Assembly: GCA_018065225.1 (NCBI GenBank)
Contig: JAGHTS010000059.1
Location: 1-40,132, forward strand
DNA: 40,132 nt
Origin: Candidatus Phascolarctobacterium caballi
GTDB lineage: Bacteria; Bacillota; Negativicutes; Acidaminococcales; Acidaminococcaceae
Direction of reading: 5' to 3'
How positions within the stretch are numbered: the stretch's first letter is position 1; every line of letters begins with the position of its first letter. Positions 24,492 through 31,137 of the stretch are shown here, one piece after another. The notes under the pieces were generated by a model, which worked only from the letters and a program-made list of their open reading frames with translations, searched no databases and had not been told where the DNA came from. The position numbers and the translations under genes were made by a program.

Positions 24492-24514
24492 CAATATTAC
24501 CGGAGGTGGTAAAA

Positions 24515-25540
24515 ATGAAGTTACCGAACGGCTTTGGAAGTGTTACTAAATTAAGCGGAAACCGGAGAAAACCTTTTGCGGTTAGAAAGTGGATGTCGGG
24601 CAAACAGATTTATGCCGGAAGTTTCGAAACTTACGAACTTGCCATTGCGTACCTTATCAATTCCCAAAAGAGCCATAGTGCCATTGGCATTAAGAGAATG
24701 ACCTTTATTGAGGTGTACCGGCAAATGGCGGCAGAAAAATATGGCGACCTTGCGGAAAACAGTGTCAAGAATTATGAGGCGGCACTAAGGCATTGCGAAT
24801 TACTTTTTAATAAGCCCTTATGTGAAATTAAATTATCAGACCTGCAAAAGGTAATTTCCCAAATGGATGCCCAAAAGATAGGGTACGCAAGCCAAAGGAA
24901 ATGCCGGTCTTTATTCCACAATGTCTATGGCTACGCAATTAAGTATGAGATTGTGGACGTGGACTATTCCCAGTGGGTGGAGATTTGCAAAAGGGTGGTA
25001 TTGCACCCCAAGAAACCTTTTAACCGGCGGCAGCTCAACAGGGTTATTGCATTAGCTGAAGGGGATGGAGCGTTGGCACGGTGGGCAAAGTGTGTTGTTA
25101 TGCTTTGCTACAATGGATGCAGGGCAGGGGAATTTTTGAGCATAAAGAAAACAGACGTAAAATTGGGGCAAAAATTCTTTATTGTCCGGGAAAGCAAAAC
25201 TGAATCAGGGCGAAACAGGATTGTTCCCATTCATAAAAAATTATTACCTTATTATCAATGGTGGTATGAACAAGAGGGCTCAACCCTGATAAGCGAGAAC
25301 GGGGAACCGGTAACATATCAGCGGTTCAAAGCTCTTTTTGACAGGGTAATGAAAATAAGCCATTGCCACCACAGCCCCCATGAATGCCGCCATACTTTGG
25401 CAACATGGCTGGACGATGCCGGAGCAAATGAAGTTGCTACCAAAAAGATACTTGGCCACAGCGTGAAGGGAATAACCAAAGGTGTTTATACCCACAAGAA
25501 CCTGCACGAACTGAGAAAGGCAATAAACAAGGTAAAATAG
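24515..25540 (+). CDS. Tyrosine recombinase, candidate shufflon invertase
   Basis: 341 residues. Catalytic set visible: Arg203 in CYNGCRAGEF, His289-x2-Arg292 in HECRHTLATWLDD, His315 in LGHS, and Tyr325 in GVYTHK. An N-terminal AP2-like arm-binding region (FGSVTKLSGNRRKPFAVRKW) and a SAM-like core-binding domain precede it. ATG 24515 is chosen because GGAGGTGG ends 6 bases before it. A second tyrosine integrase beside attP and the repressor (27365-28465) is better placed for lysogeny, so this one most likely inverts the fibre cassettes, like Rci next to the R64 shufflon. Not proven: it could be a second integrase. Confidence 0.93.
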   Translation: MKLPNGFGSVTKLSGNRRKPFAVRKWMSGKQIYAGSFETYELAIAYLINSQKSHSAIGIKRMTFIEVYRQMAAEKYGDLAENSVKNYEAALRHCELLFNKPLCEIKLSDLQKVISQMDAQKIGYASQRKCRSLFHNVYGYAIKYEIVDVDYSQWVEICKRVVLHPKKPFNRRQLNRVIALAEGDGALARWAKCVVMLCYNGCRAGEFLSIKKTDVKLGQKFFIVRESKTESGRNRIVPIHKKLLPYYQWWYEQEGSTLISENGEPVTYQRFKALFDRVMKISHCHHSPHECRHTLATWLDDAGANEVATKKILGHSVKGITKGVYTHKNLHELRKAINKVK

Positions 25541-25545
25541 GTTAT

Positions 25546-25573
25546 AAGCCGTATCAACTGATGCGGCTTTTTT
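25546..25573 (+). terminator. Intrinsic terminator after recombinase
   Basis: AAGCCGTATC pairs with GATGCGGCTT (one T-G wobble) over a short loop, followed by TTTT. It isolates the recombinase from the lysis genes. Confidence 0.8.
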
Positions 25574-25594
25574 ATTGGAGAAAGGAGAATGAAA

Positions 25595-26137
25595 ATGAAA
25601 ATTGGGATTAATCCCGGACATGATACCGGGGGTCATGTCGGGGCGGTCAACCCGGCAAAGGGTGTTGACGAAGGACACATCGTCTTGCAGATTGGAATTT
25701 TGTTGCAGGAAATCCTTCAGCAAAAAGGCCATGAGGTTGTATTTATTCAGCAAGACAATTTGAGAGGCGAGGCACCTTATTTCAATTATAAAGATAGTGT
25801 TGTGGGGTTCCTGAATGCTCAGCATACAGACGTGAATATAAGCTTGCATTGCAACGCATGGCAGGGAGCTGACGAAGATGCCGAAGGCACGGAAACCTTT
25901 TATTACAGCACGAATGAAAAAGGGCTTGCACTTGCAGCAGATATTCAAACAGAGCTGGTAAGGTTGGGGTTTGCCAACCGTGGTGTCAAACACGGAGACG
26001 GACAATCTTTCGTAAGAGATACCACCGCAACCAGTGTGTTGGTTGAAATCGGTTTTATTCGCAACAGCCATGACGTGAATTTATTGTTGAATCATCAAAA
26101 AGAAATCGCAGAGGCAATTGCCAGAGCGATAAAATGA
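25595..26137 (+). CDS. Endolysin, N-acetylmuramoyl-L-alanine amidase (Amidase_3)
   Basis: 180 residues. Zinc-dependent hydrolase cutting between MurNAc and the stem peptide. IGINPGHDTGG carries the first His, DEGHIV holds the Glu/His region, ISLHCNAW the second His, and VLVEIGFIRNSHD the catalytic Glu. There is no cell-wall-binding domain and no signal peptide, as for small endolysins acting with a holin. Two ATGs are possible; 25595 has better spacing from AAAGGAG than 25589. Confidence 0.95.
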   Translation: MKIGINPGHDTGGHVGAVNPAKGVDEGHIVLQIGILLQEILQQKGHEVVFIQQDNLRGEAPYFNYKDSVVGFLNAQHTDVNISLHCNAWQGADEDAEGTETFYYSTNEKGLALAADIQTELVRLGFANRGVKHGDGQSFVRDTTATSVLVEIGFIRNSHDVNLLLNHQKEIAEAIARAIK

Positions 26138-26151
26138 AAGGAGAATGAAAA

Positions 26152-26562
26152 ATGTTAAATTTGAACCCATTAAATCAAGTAGGTGTGTTTTTGTTTTTGG
26201 TCGTAGCGGTGCTGGTGGCGTATATTTATTGCCACTATATCAAGAGGGGGGAACCATTACCACCTTCTGATAAGGATTGGAAAAGAACACGTGATACCGT
26301 GGTTGCTGAGGCAATTAAAGATTTGGAAGAGTTTATTCAAAACTTCAAAAGAGATTTGGCTTTTAAGCGTGAACGACTGGATAATAATTTATCTATTATG
26401 TTTAAGCAACTTTGGAATGACGGGATATTTCAGTGGGGTTTTATTGCGGAATGCTTTAAGGAATTTGGGCGGCTGATTAACTGGAAGAAATACCGAGTTG
26501 TATATTGCATTATAATCCTTATTCTCTGCGGATTGTTCCTGTACTACGTGATTGGGGTATGA
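26152..26562 (+). CDS. Two-segment membrane protein, holin candidate
   Basis: 136 residues with a transmembrane segment at each end (about 11-29 VGVFLFLVVAVLVAYIY and about 113-134 YCIIILILCGLFLYYVIGV) around a charged helical middle. Position after the endolysin suggests a holin or lysis regulator, but the long soluble loop is unusual for one. AAAGGAG precedes ATG. Confidence 0.72.
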   Translation: MLNLNPLNQVGVFLFLVVAVLVAYIYCHYIKRGEPLPPSDKDWKRTRDTVVAEAIKDLEEFIQNFKRDLAFKRERLDNNLSIMFKQLWNDGIFQWGFIAECFKEFGRLINWKKYRVVYCIIILILCGLFLYYVIGV

Positions 26563-26566
26563 GGGG

Positions 26567-26827
26567 ATGAATAATGGTAAGAATTTTATTGTTATTCTGC
26601 TTGCTGCAGTTCTCGTTTTTGCCGCTGGCTATTGGGCAGGAATACATAGTGACGGACGCTCAGCTGACGAAGTTAGAAAACAAATTAATTCAGCTCAAAG
26701 CAATCAACAGTCAATTACAGGTTCAATTGGAACAGCTGCACAAGCAGTCAGCGAATCAGGAAGAGTCATTGAAGAACTTATCGATGGACTTCGACAAGTT
26801 CGCCGCCAGCCAGCACCGGAAAATTAA
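26567..26827 (+). CDS. Small membrane-anchored protein overlapping the next gene (spanin-like)
   Basis: 86 residues: MNNGKNFIVILLAAVLVFAA is an N-terminal membrane anchor, then a soluble helical domain ending RQVRRQPAPEN. Nearly the whole gene is shared, in another frame, with the 106-residue gene starting 7 bases downstream. GAGGGG abuts the ATG, so spacing is poor. Overlapping frames just after an endolysin recall Rz/Rz1 spanins of phages with diderm hosts. Confidence 0.6.
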   Translation: MNNGKNFIVILLAAVLVFAAGYWAGIHSDGRSADEVRKQINSAQSNQQSITGSIGTAAQAVSESGRVIEELIDGLRQVRRQPAPEN

Positions 26828-26894
26828 CGAGTTGAAACTGCAGAGGGTATTGCTTGTTTTTGGGGCTTTAGCGGCGGTATCGATTAAAAGATAA
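26574..26894 (+). CDS. Secreted coiled-coil protein overlapping previous gene (spanin-like)
   Basis: 106 residues. Signal-peptide-like start (VRILLLFCLLQFSFLPLAIG then Q), a long coiled coil (LENKLIQLKAINSQLQVQLE ... MDFDKFAASQHRKINELKLQ) and a short hydrophobic C-terminus LLVFGALAAVSIKR. GAGGGG has good 7-base spacing to this ATG. No lipobox Cys is evident, so it is not a standard Rz1 lipoprotein. Either it or the overlapping frame could be the only real gene. Confidence 0.65.
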   Translation: MVRILLLFCLLQFSFLPLAIGQEYIVTDAQLTKLENKLIQLKAINSQLQVQLEQLHKQSANQEESLKNLSMDFDKFAASQHRKINELKLQRVLLVFGALAAVSIKR

Positions 26895-26900
26895 CAATAC

Positions 26901-26929
26901 TTGACGACCAAAAGAAAAAGAGGTATAAT
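26901..26929 (+). promoter_or_regulatory. Strong sigma-70/A-type promoter
   Basis: TTGACG (26901-26906), 17-bp spacer, TATAAT (26924-26929). It reads rightward into a region with no gene. The -35 overlaps TTGACGACC, an inverted copy of the GGTCGTCAA integrase arm motif. Confidence 0.8.
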
Positions 26930-26934
26930 AAAAG

Positions 26935-27006
26935 CACCCTTTTTAGGGTTGCCAATTGCCTTGTTGGTATAGAAAGGTCGGGTGTACTGCTCGGCTTTTC
27001 TTTTTA
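26935..27006 (+). ncRNA. Predicted small RNA, about 70 nt
   Basis: Starts about 6 bases after the -10 above. It could fold as ACCC/GGGT (near 26937-26950), CCAA/TTGG and a terminator stem in which GAAAGGTCGGGT pairs with GCTCGGCTTTTC allowing G-T pairs, followed by TTTTTAATTA. No start codon with a ribosome site is present. Target unknown; it lies between lysis genes and attP. Confidence 0.55.
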
Positions 27007-27020
27007 ATTAGAAAATAAAA

Positions 27021-27040
27021 GGTCGTCAAACAGGTCGTCA
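27021..27040 (+). repeat. Integrase arm-type sites, left pair
   Basis: GGTCGTCAA (27021-27029) and GGTCGTCAG (27033-27041 region), spaced 12 bp. The same motif pair recurs on the far side of the tRNA-like core. Confidence 0.75.
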
Positions 27041-27100
27041 GAACAAAAATTTAGAGGGCTTTGGAATTTATCCAAAACCCTCTAAACCTTGATTGTTCTG
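27039..27100. repeat. Large imperfect inverted repeat beside att core
   Basis: TTTAGAGGG (27050-27058) pairs with CCCTCTAAA (27078-27086), with an inner TTTGGA/TCCAAA stem and an outer CAGAACA (27039-27045)/TGTTCTG (27094-27100). Could be a bidirectional terminator or a recombination-associated cruciform. Confidence 0.65.
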
Positions 27101-27155
27101 TGGTGCCGGAGGCCGGAGTCGAACCGGCACGGTTGTTACACCGCTTGATTTTGAG
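27101..27155 (-). other. attP: attP core: 3' half of a tRNA-Leu gene (CAA anticodon region to CCA)
   Basis: On the minus strand this reads CTCAAAATCAAG (anticodon loop side), a long variable arm CGGTGTAACAACCG, T arm GCCGGTTCGACTCCGGC and acceptor CTCCGGCACCA. The 5' half of a tRNA is absent. Integration would restore the end of the host tRNA-Leu gene. It lies next to the integrase gene. Confidence 0.85.
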
Positions 27156-27175
27156 ATATAAAATTGGAATTTTGG

Positions 27176-27222
27176 AAAATGGCTTAATGGTGCGGAAAAC
27201 CGCATTATTGAGCCATTTTTTT
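27176..27222 (+). terminator. Intrinsic terminator in attP region
   Basis: AAAATGGCT (27176-27184) pairs with AGCCATTTT (27211-27219), with inner TGCGG/CCGCA and a four-A loop, then TTTATTTTTG. A near copy of its left half (AAAATGGCTTAACCGTGCGG) recurs near 27331-27350. Confidence 0.8.
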
Positions 27223-27274
27223 ATTTTTGATTTGATTAAATATTTTTGTTTTTTGCATCTTTTTGAAGCCAAAA

Positions 27275-27295
27275 GGTCGTCGGAAAAGTCGTCAA
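27275..27295 (+). repeat. Integrase arm-type sites, right pair
   Basis: GGTCGTCGG (27275-27283) and AGTCGTCAA (27287-27295), spaced 12 bp as in the left pair. Together the pairs flank the tRNA core at about 70 and 120 bp, a typical attP arrangement. Confidence 0.72.
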
Positions 27296-27364
27296 CGATA
27301 CCGCTTGACTGATAGTCAAAATTTTGCAAAAAAATGGCTTAACCGTGCGGTGGAATTGGAAGAC

Positions 27365-28465
27365 CTATAATTTATTCAACAAGTCAAGTGTACTTTTGTC
27401 CATTTCGGGGGTGTGCTTAACGTATTTATTTAATGTCATGGCGACGGTGGAATGACCGAGTTTCGCCTGTATTTTTTTTGGGTTAATGTCATTCTCCGCT
27501 AAATAAGTTGCCACAGTAGCACGCAGGGAATGAAAGGTCATTTCGTCCGGGAAACCTAATACTTTACGTGCATCGCAAAAAGCACGGCTTAACGAATTGG
27601 GCATAAGAAAACCGCCTGTGCGAGATTGAAACACAAATGAATCAGGATTTATTTTTTTATTTTTTTCTTTATTAAAAGAAATCTGCTCTTGTAATAATTT
27701 TTTCATAACAGGGGGGATGGCGATTGCACGGATAGAGCTTTTGGTTTTCAATGAACCGACAATCCATTGACCATTATAAACCTTAATGCCACGTTCTACT
27801 ACAATATAATTTTCGTCCAAGCGCAAGTCCTTTATTTGCAGACCGCAGATTTCGCCGCGTCGCATTCCTGTGTTCCGGGCAAAGCGGAAAATTCTTTTCA
27901 TTTGCTGGCTGGGAATTGCATCCAACAAAATATCAAATTCCTCTTTGGTAAGGGTCAACCGTTCTTTGCTTTCATACTTAGGTTTATCGATGAAGTCAAA
28001 AGGATTTTCTTTTATAACCTTTTCTTTCCATGCTTGATGGAAAACCGCTTTTAAAAACACATAGAGCATCTGCTTTGTCCGCCTGCCGTCAACCGCCGCT
28101 TTCGGCTTAAAAGATAACAAAAATTGACGACTTGCAGGAACATTGACGGTGTCCATTTTCATTCTGGAAAAATTAGTTCCGGCAATATAATTCTTGATTA
28201 GGCAATCGTAAGTGTCAAGGGTAGAAGTGCCCGGGTCATTCTCCCGCCGTGCTTTCATGTAGTAGTCAATGAACGAACCCACAGAATATACATTACGGGA
28301 CAACCCTGAATATTTTAGCATTAACTTATTGATTTTTTCAGTCAACTCCACTTGCGTATCTGCGTACACATGCTTGCTGAACGCTTCCCCTGTAATTCCG
28401 TCATACAAAGTAATTTTTCTTTCAAACCGCCCGTCAGGGCGCTTTTTTATTTTCGGCTTATTCAT
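27365..28465 (-). CDS. int: Phage integrase, tyrosine recombinase
   Basis: 366 residues. Catalytic Arg in RNTGMRRGEICGLQ, HSLR in FHSLRATVATYLAEND, LGHS, and Tyr in MTLNKYVKHTPEMD. N-terminal AP2-like arm-binding domain (KKRPDGRFERKITLYDGITG) recognises arm sites, the GGTCGTCAA pairs being the candidates. It overlaps the repressor gene by four bases and would be co-transcribed from the repressor promoter. Adjacent to attP. Confidence 0.96.
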   Translation of the reverse strand: MNKPKIKKRPDGRFERKITLYDGITGEAFSKHVYADTQVELTEKINKLMLKYSGLSRNVYSVGSFIDYYMKARRENDPGTSTLDTYDCLIKNYIAGTNFSRMKMDTVNVPASRQFLLSFKPKAAVDGRRTKQMLYVFLKAVFHQAWKEKVIKENPFDFIDKPKYESKERLTLTKEEFDILLDAIPSQQMKRIFRFARNTGMRRGEICGLQIKDLRLDENYIVVERGIKVYNGQWIVGSLKTKSSIRAIAIPPVMKKLLQEQISFNKEKNKKINPDSFVFQSRTGGFLMPNSLSRAFCDARKVLGFPDEMTFHSLRATVATYLAENDINPKKIQAKLGHSTVAMTLNKYVKHTPEMDKSTLDLLNKL

Positions 28466-29067
28466 GGCAAAACCTTCTTTCTCACTTCAACAACTTCGCC
28501 ACATATTGTAACAGGCAAGGTCATAACTTCTTTACGGGTATATAACTTGGGCGGGAAAACATCGGTGTTATATGCCCGGAGTTCAATTCCATTGTCGCGG
28601 AAAAATACTTTTTTACAAGTCCCCTCATCTCCATTAACTAAAACAATGGCAACAGCACCGGAACGGACAACAGGCGTCTGCTTAACGATAACAATATCCC
28701 CCGGGGCAATGTAAGGCAACATACTGTCGCCGGTGATTTGCAGGGCAAAGAAATCTCCTTCCATTGCCACATTGGACGAAATCTCTTCCCAGTCAATAAT
28801 GTTCTCTTCTGCGGTTATGGGAATGCCGGCGGCGACGGTCCCAAGAACGGGAATACGAGTGCGAGCCGGTGCGACGGGTAAATTGTTATTAATAAGAGCG
28901 TCAACAGTCACCCCATAAAAATCCGCCAATTGGATAAGGCGGTCTTTTTTTGGATAATGAATACCACGCTCCCATCGTGAAATAGTGTTTTGCGGAACTC
29001 CCAAATGACGGGCTACTTCTATTTGGGATAATCCTTTTTCTTTTCGTATTTTTTCAAGGTTAGTCAT
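28462..29067 (-). CDS. cI: CI-like repressor with LexA/S24 self-cleaving domain
   Basis: 201 residues. HTH_3 domain at residues 1-60 (GLSQIEVARHLGVPQNTISRWERG). Cleavage site Ala80-Gly81 and catalytic dyad Ser115 (GDSMLPYIAPGD) with Lys152 (GTCKKVFF). Maintains lysogeny and is inactivated after DNA damage through RecA. GGAGG precedes ATG. It is transcribed divergently from the early genes. Confidence 0.96.
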   Translation of the reverse strand: MTNLEKIRKEKGLSQIEVARHLGVPQNTISRWERGIHYPKKDRLIQLADFYGVTVDALINNNLPVAPARTRIPVLGTVAAGIPITAEENIIDWEEISSNVAMEGDFFALQITGDSMLPYIAPGDIVIVKQTPVVRSGAVAIVLVNGDEGTCKKVFFRDNGIELRAYNTDVFPPKLYTRKEVMTLPVTICGEVVEVRKKVLP

Positions 29068-29103
29068 ATATACCTCCTATCCACAAAACGGAATGTAGGC
29101 GTG

Positions 29104-29132
29104 ATTATATCAAGAAAAAAATAAAAAAACAA
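29104..29132 (-). promoter_or_regulatory. Promoter of the repressor-integrase operon
   Basis: On the minus strand: TTGTTT (29127-29132), 17-bp T-rich spacer, TATAAT (29104-29109). An AAAACGGAA element lies just downstream near 29085-29093. Confidence 0.7.
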
Positions 29133-29152
29133 CAAAAAAATTAAAAAAAGTA

Positions 29153-29180
29153 TTGACATTCTACGAGAAACGGATATAAT
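29153..29180 (+). promoter_or_regulatory. Early rightward promoter with repressor operators
   Basis: TTGACA (29153-29158), 16-bp spacer, TATAAT (29175-29180). TTCTACGAGAA lies between the boxes, and AAACGGA recurs near 29084, 29168 and 29196, spanning both divergent promoters. These are the likely CI operators. Confidence 0.82.
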
Positions 29181-29257
29181 ACAATTACACAACGCAAAAC
29201 GGATAATAAAGCACAAAAGCGTTGAGAAAAAAAGCACATACCGGAAGGGGTGAGAAA

Positions 29258-29476
29258 ATGGAAAAAATCAAAAAAGTTAAAAATGTCATAAGGGGCTTAA
29301 AGACACAATATCCGCTTGAAGAAATAACAATATTTACTGACGATGAAGTATTGTTCAGCGGTAAGTTGGACGCATGGGAACACCCAAACGACATGGCAAT
29401 GTTTGCATTTGAAGTGGGCGAAAGAATTTGTAAAAAGGTTATTACGTTCCACAGCAAAGCATTCATATTTACTTAA
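29258..29476 (+). CDS. Small early protein, unknown
   Basis: 72 residues, first gene of the early operon. Not recognised; alpha/beta pattern (EEITIFTDDEVLFSGKLDAW, FEVGERICKKVITF). AAGGGGTGAGAAA precedes ATG. The place of a Cro-like gene, but no helix-turn-helix is visible. Flanked by a 14-base direct repeat AAAGCACATACCGG (29231 and 29477). Confidence 0.72.
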   Translation: MEKIKKVKNVIRGLKTQYPLEEITIFTDDEVLFSGKLDAWEHPNDMAMFAFEVGERICKKVITFHSKAFIFT

Positions 29477-29482
29477 AAAGCA

Positions 29483-29504
29483 CATACCGGGCAAAGCCCG
29501 TATG
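29483..29504 (+). other. Hairpin in 29477-29599 non-coding stretch
   Basis: CATACCGGGC pairs with GCCCGTATG with one bulged C and loop AAA. Further complementary blocks (GCCCCC with GGGGGC, CCCAAC with GTTGGG) occur up to 29585. There is no T tract. Function unknown. Confidence 0.5.
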
Positions 29505-29599
29505 AATAAAGCCCCCAACGTGGCGTAGCAAGGCAATAGGTTCTGATGAGTGGCTTAAAACTTAACTATGTTGGGCGGCGGGGGCAGAAAGGAGTAGAA

Positions 29600-29848
29600 A
29601 TGCAACCATTATTGCTGAGTGTGCAAGATGCAAGCGAGTATTCAGGATTGAGCGTTGACGTAATTAAAGGTGAGGTGATTAATGGGAATCTGGACTATGT
29701 CATAACCGATAAGCGGCAGAAGGTTCTTATTCACCGCGTGTCATTGGACAACCGTGTTGCGGAAATGGCAAGAGTGCATGAGGTTATATCACCGACCCAA
29801 GCACGCAAAACTTACCGCGAAATCAAAGCAAGCCAAAAAAAGCAATAA
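29600..29848 (+). CDS. Excisionase-like HTH protein
   Basis: 82 residues. LLSVQDASEYSGLSVDVIKGEV resembles the MerR-like winged helix of excisionases and HTH_17 proteins. AAAGGAG precedes ATG 29600. Candidate Xis for the integrase, though it is distant from int and on the other strand. Confidence 0.7.
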   Translation: MQPLLLSVQDASEYSGLSVDVIKGEVINGNLDYVITDKRQKVLIHRVSLDNRVAEMARVHEVISPTQARKTYREIKASQKKQ

Positions 29849-29852
29849 AAAA

Positions 29853-29872
29853 AGCACGTCGGCAAACGTGCT
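29853..29872 (+). other. Short hairpin between early genes
   Basis: AGCACGT pairs with ACGTGCT over CGGCAA, preceded by A residues. Resembles the other AAAGCAC elements near 29208, 29231 and 29477. No strong T tract. Confidence 0.5.
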
Positions 29873-29908
29873 AATTTAAGGGCAATTATGCCCAGAAAGG
29901 ATATTTAT

Positions 29909-30106
29909 ATGATAACAAAATTGCGAAGAAATGTCAACACAGAGGCATTGTTAACCGGACTAATGCAATCTTATGCGAATGTGGGTGTTAATGTTATAGG
30001 TTTTTCACCCAAACCAACGCATGAAGATATTGCAGAGAAACGGTATCACAGATTAATGGCGGTCGTGATAGTTGCCGAAGTGCTGACATTATTTTATTGG
30101 TGGTAA
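29909..30106 (+). CDS. Small protein with C-terminal membrane segment
   Basis: 65 residues, not recognised. Basic start (ITKLRRNVNTEALLTGL); final residues LMAVVIVAEVLTLFYWW are a membrane segment. AAAGGA has good spacing to ATG 29909; an upstream ATG at 29888 has none. Confidence 0.65.
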   Translation: MITKLRRNVNTEALLTGLMQSYANVGVNVIGFSPKPTHEDIAEKRYHRLMAVVIVAEVLTLFYWW

Positions 30107-30108
30107 CC

Positions 30109-30366
30109 ATGACGGTTAAAGAATTTTGCCAAATCCTTAACCTTGACGACTGCGGTGTACATTCAATAACAATTAGGGCGGTCAACGGAAATAAGATAAC
30201 CGAAGAACATTATAGCGATAGCGATTTCGGTTATGGTGAAGATTACGACTGCTACACCACAGTAACAGAGCGGCTGATAGGTGAATATGGGGATTGGCAG
30301 ATTATGGACGACAACTATATAACTTCGGATGGTTGCTTCGTCGTTGATTTAAGAAAGGCAGGGTGA
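30109..30366 (+). CDS. Small acidic early protein, unknown
   Basis: 85 residues, not recognised. Rich in Asp and Tyr (YSDSDFGYGEDYDCYTTV). Starts two bases after the preceding stop. An acidic protein could be a DNA mimic or inhibitor, but this is speculation. Confidence 0.7.
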   Translation: MTVKEFCQILNLDDCGVHSITIRAVNGNKITEEHYSDSDFGYGEDYDCYTTVTERLIGEYGDWQIMDDNYITSDGCFVVDLRKAG

Positions 30367-30367
30367 A

Positions 30368-30625
30368 ATGGACAGAGAAACACAAGAAGTTTATAACAAA
30401 AAATCGGCGTTTGTCCGTGATTTCGGAGTGTTTTTGAAGGAACACAAAATTAGCGATGTTGTCTCGCTAAAATATCACTACAACACCGAAGGCAATCGTC
30501 GTGAATATGTTACGGTAACTTATTTTGACCCGATAACAGGGCAATACATTGACAAAAATGTCAACGTAACATTAGACAGCATACCGGCAATAATTTTAGA
30601 TATTACAAAATATGGGCTTTTATGA
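30368..30625 (+). CDS. Small early protein, unknown
   Basis: 85 residues, not recognised. FLKEHKISDVVSLKYHYN then YVTVTYFDPITGQYIDKNVNV suggest an alpha/beta fold. GCAGGGTGAA precedes ATG. Confidence 0.7.
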   Translation: MDRETQEVYNKKSAFVRDFGVFLKEHKISDVVSLKYHYNTEGNRREYVTVTYFDPITGQYIDKNVNVTLDSIPAIILDITKYGLL

Positions 30626-30648
30626 GCCAAAAGAAAGGAAAAAGGAAA

Positions 30649-31137
30649 ATGGCTAAACTTTATGAAATTTGTAATGAATTGGATGCAATAATCCAAGACG
30701 GCAAAGTGTTTGTGAGCACGGAAACAGGCGAGGTATTCACGCCTGACGCACTGGATGCGTTGAAGTTGGAAAAGGCAGAAAAGGTTGACAACTGCTTAAT
30801 GGTTATGCGGCAGTATGAAACCGATGCAGCGGGGATTGATTTGGAGATTGAACGGCTCACGGCATTAAAAAAACACTATGCCAGCCGTGCAAAATGGCTC
30901 AAAGAATATGTCAAGGATTGCCTGAACGGCGAAGAATTTAAAAGTGGTAAATTCAAAGTTACTTACCGGCAAAGCCGTGCGATCGTCTTTACCGATTGGC
31001 GGAAAGTGCCGGAGCAATATTTTAAAGACCAAACAGAGAAAGATATTTCAAAGGTGGCACTGATGGACGTGTTAAAGAATGGCGGCACCGTTCCGGGTGT
31101 AGTACTGGAAGAGAGAATTAATATGGTGGTGAAATGA
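30649..31137 (+). CDS. Gp157-family protein (Siphovirus Gp157)
   Basis: 162 residues. LYEICNELDAII, VDNCLMVMRQYETDAAGIDLEIERL and LKEYVKDCL are the helical pattern of the Gp157 family, with C-terminal FKVTYRQSRAIVFTDW. In Streptococcus phages the family has been linked to phage resistance; here it opens the recombination genes. AAAAAGGAAA precedes ATG 30649. Confidence 0.82.
   Translation: MAKLYEICNELDAIIQDGKVFVSTETGEVFTPDALDALKLEKAEKVDNCLMVMRQYETDAAGIDLEIERLTALKKHYASRAKWLKEYVKDCLNGEEFKSGKFKVTYRQSRAIVFTDWRKVPEQYFKDQTEKDISKVALMDVLKNGGTVPGVVLEERINMVVK

Noticed and set aside
25280..26071. 263-residue minus-strand ORF
   Set aside because: Antisense shadow of the recombinase and amidase genes, with no recognisable motif or start signals.
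27101..27155. Functional tRNA gene
   Set aside because: Only the 3' half from anticodon loop to CCA is present; the upstream sequence cannot form acceptor and D arms.
29530..29575. Hammerhead ribozyme suggested by CTGATGAG near 29543
   Set aside because: The required GAAA core and flanking stems are not found in the right places.
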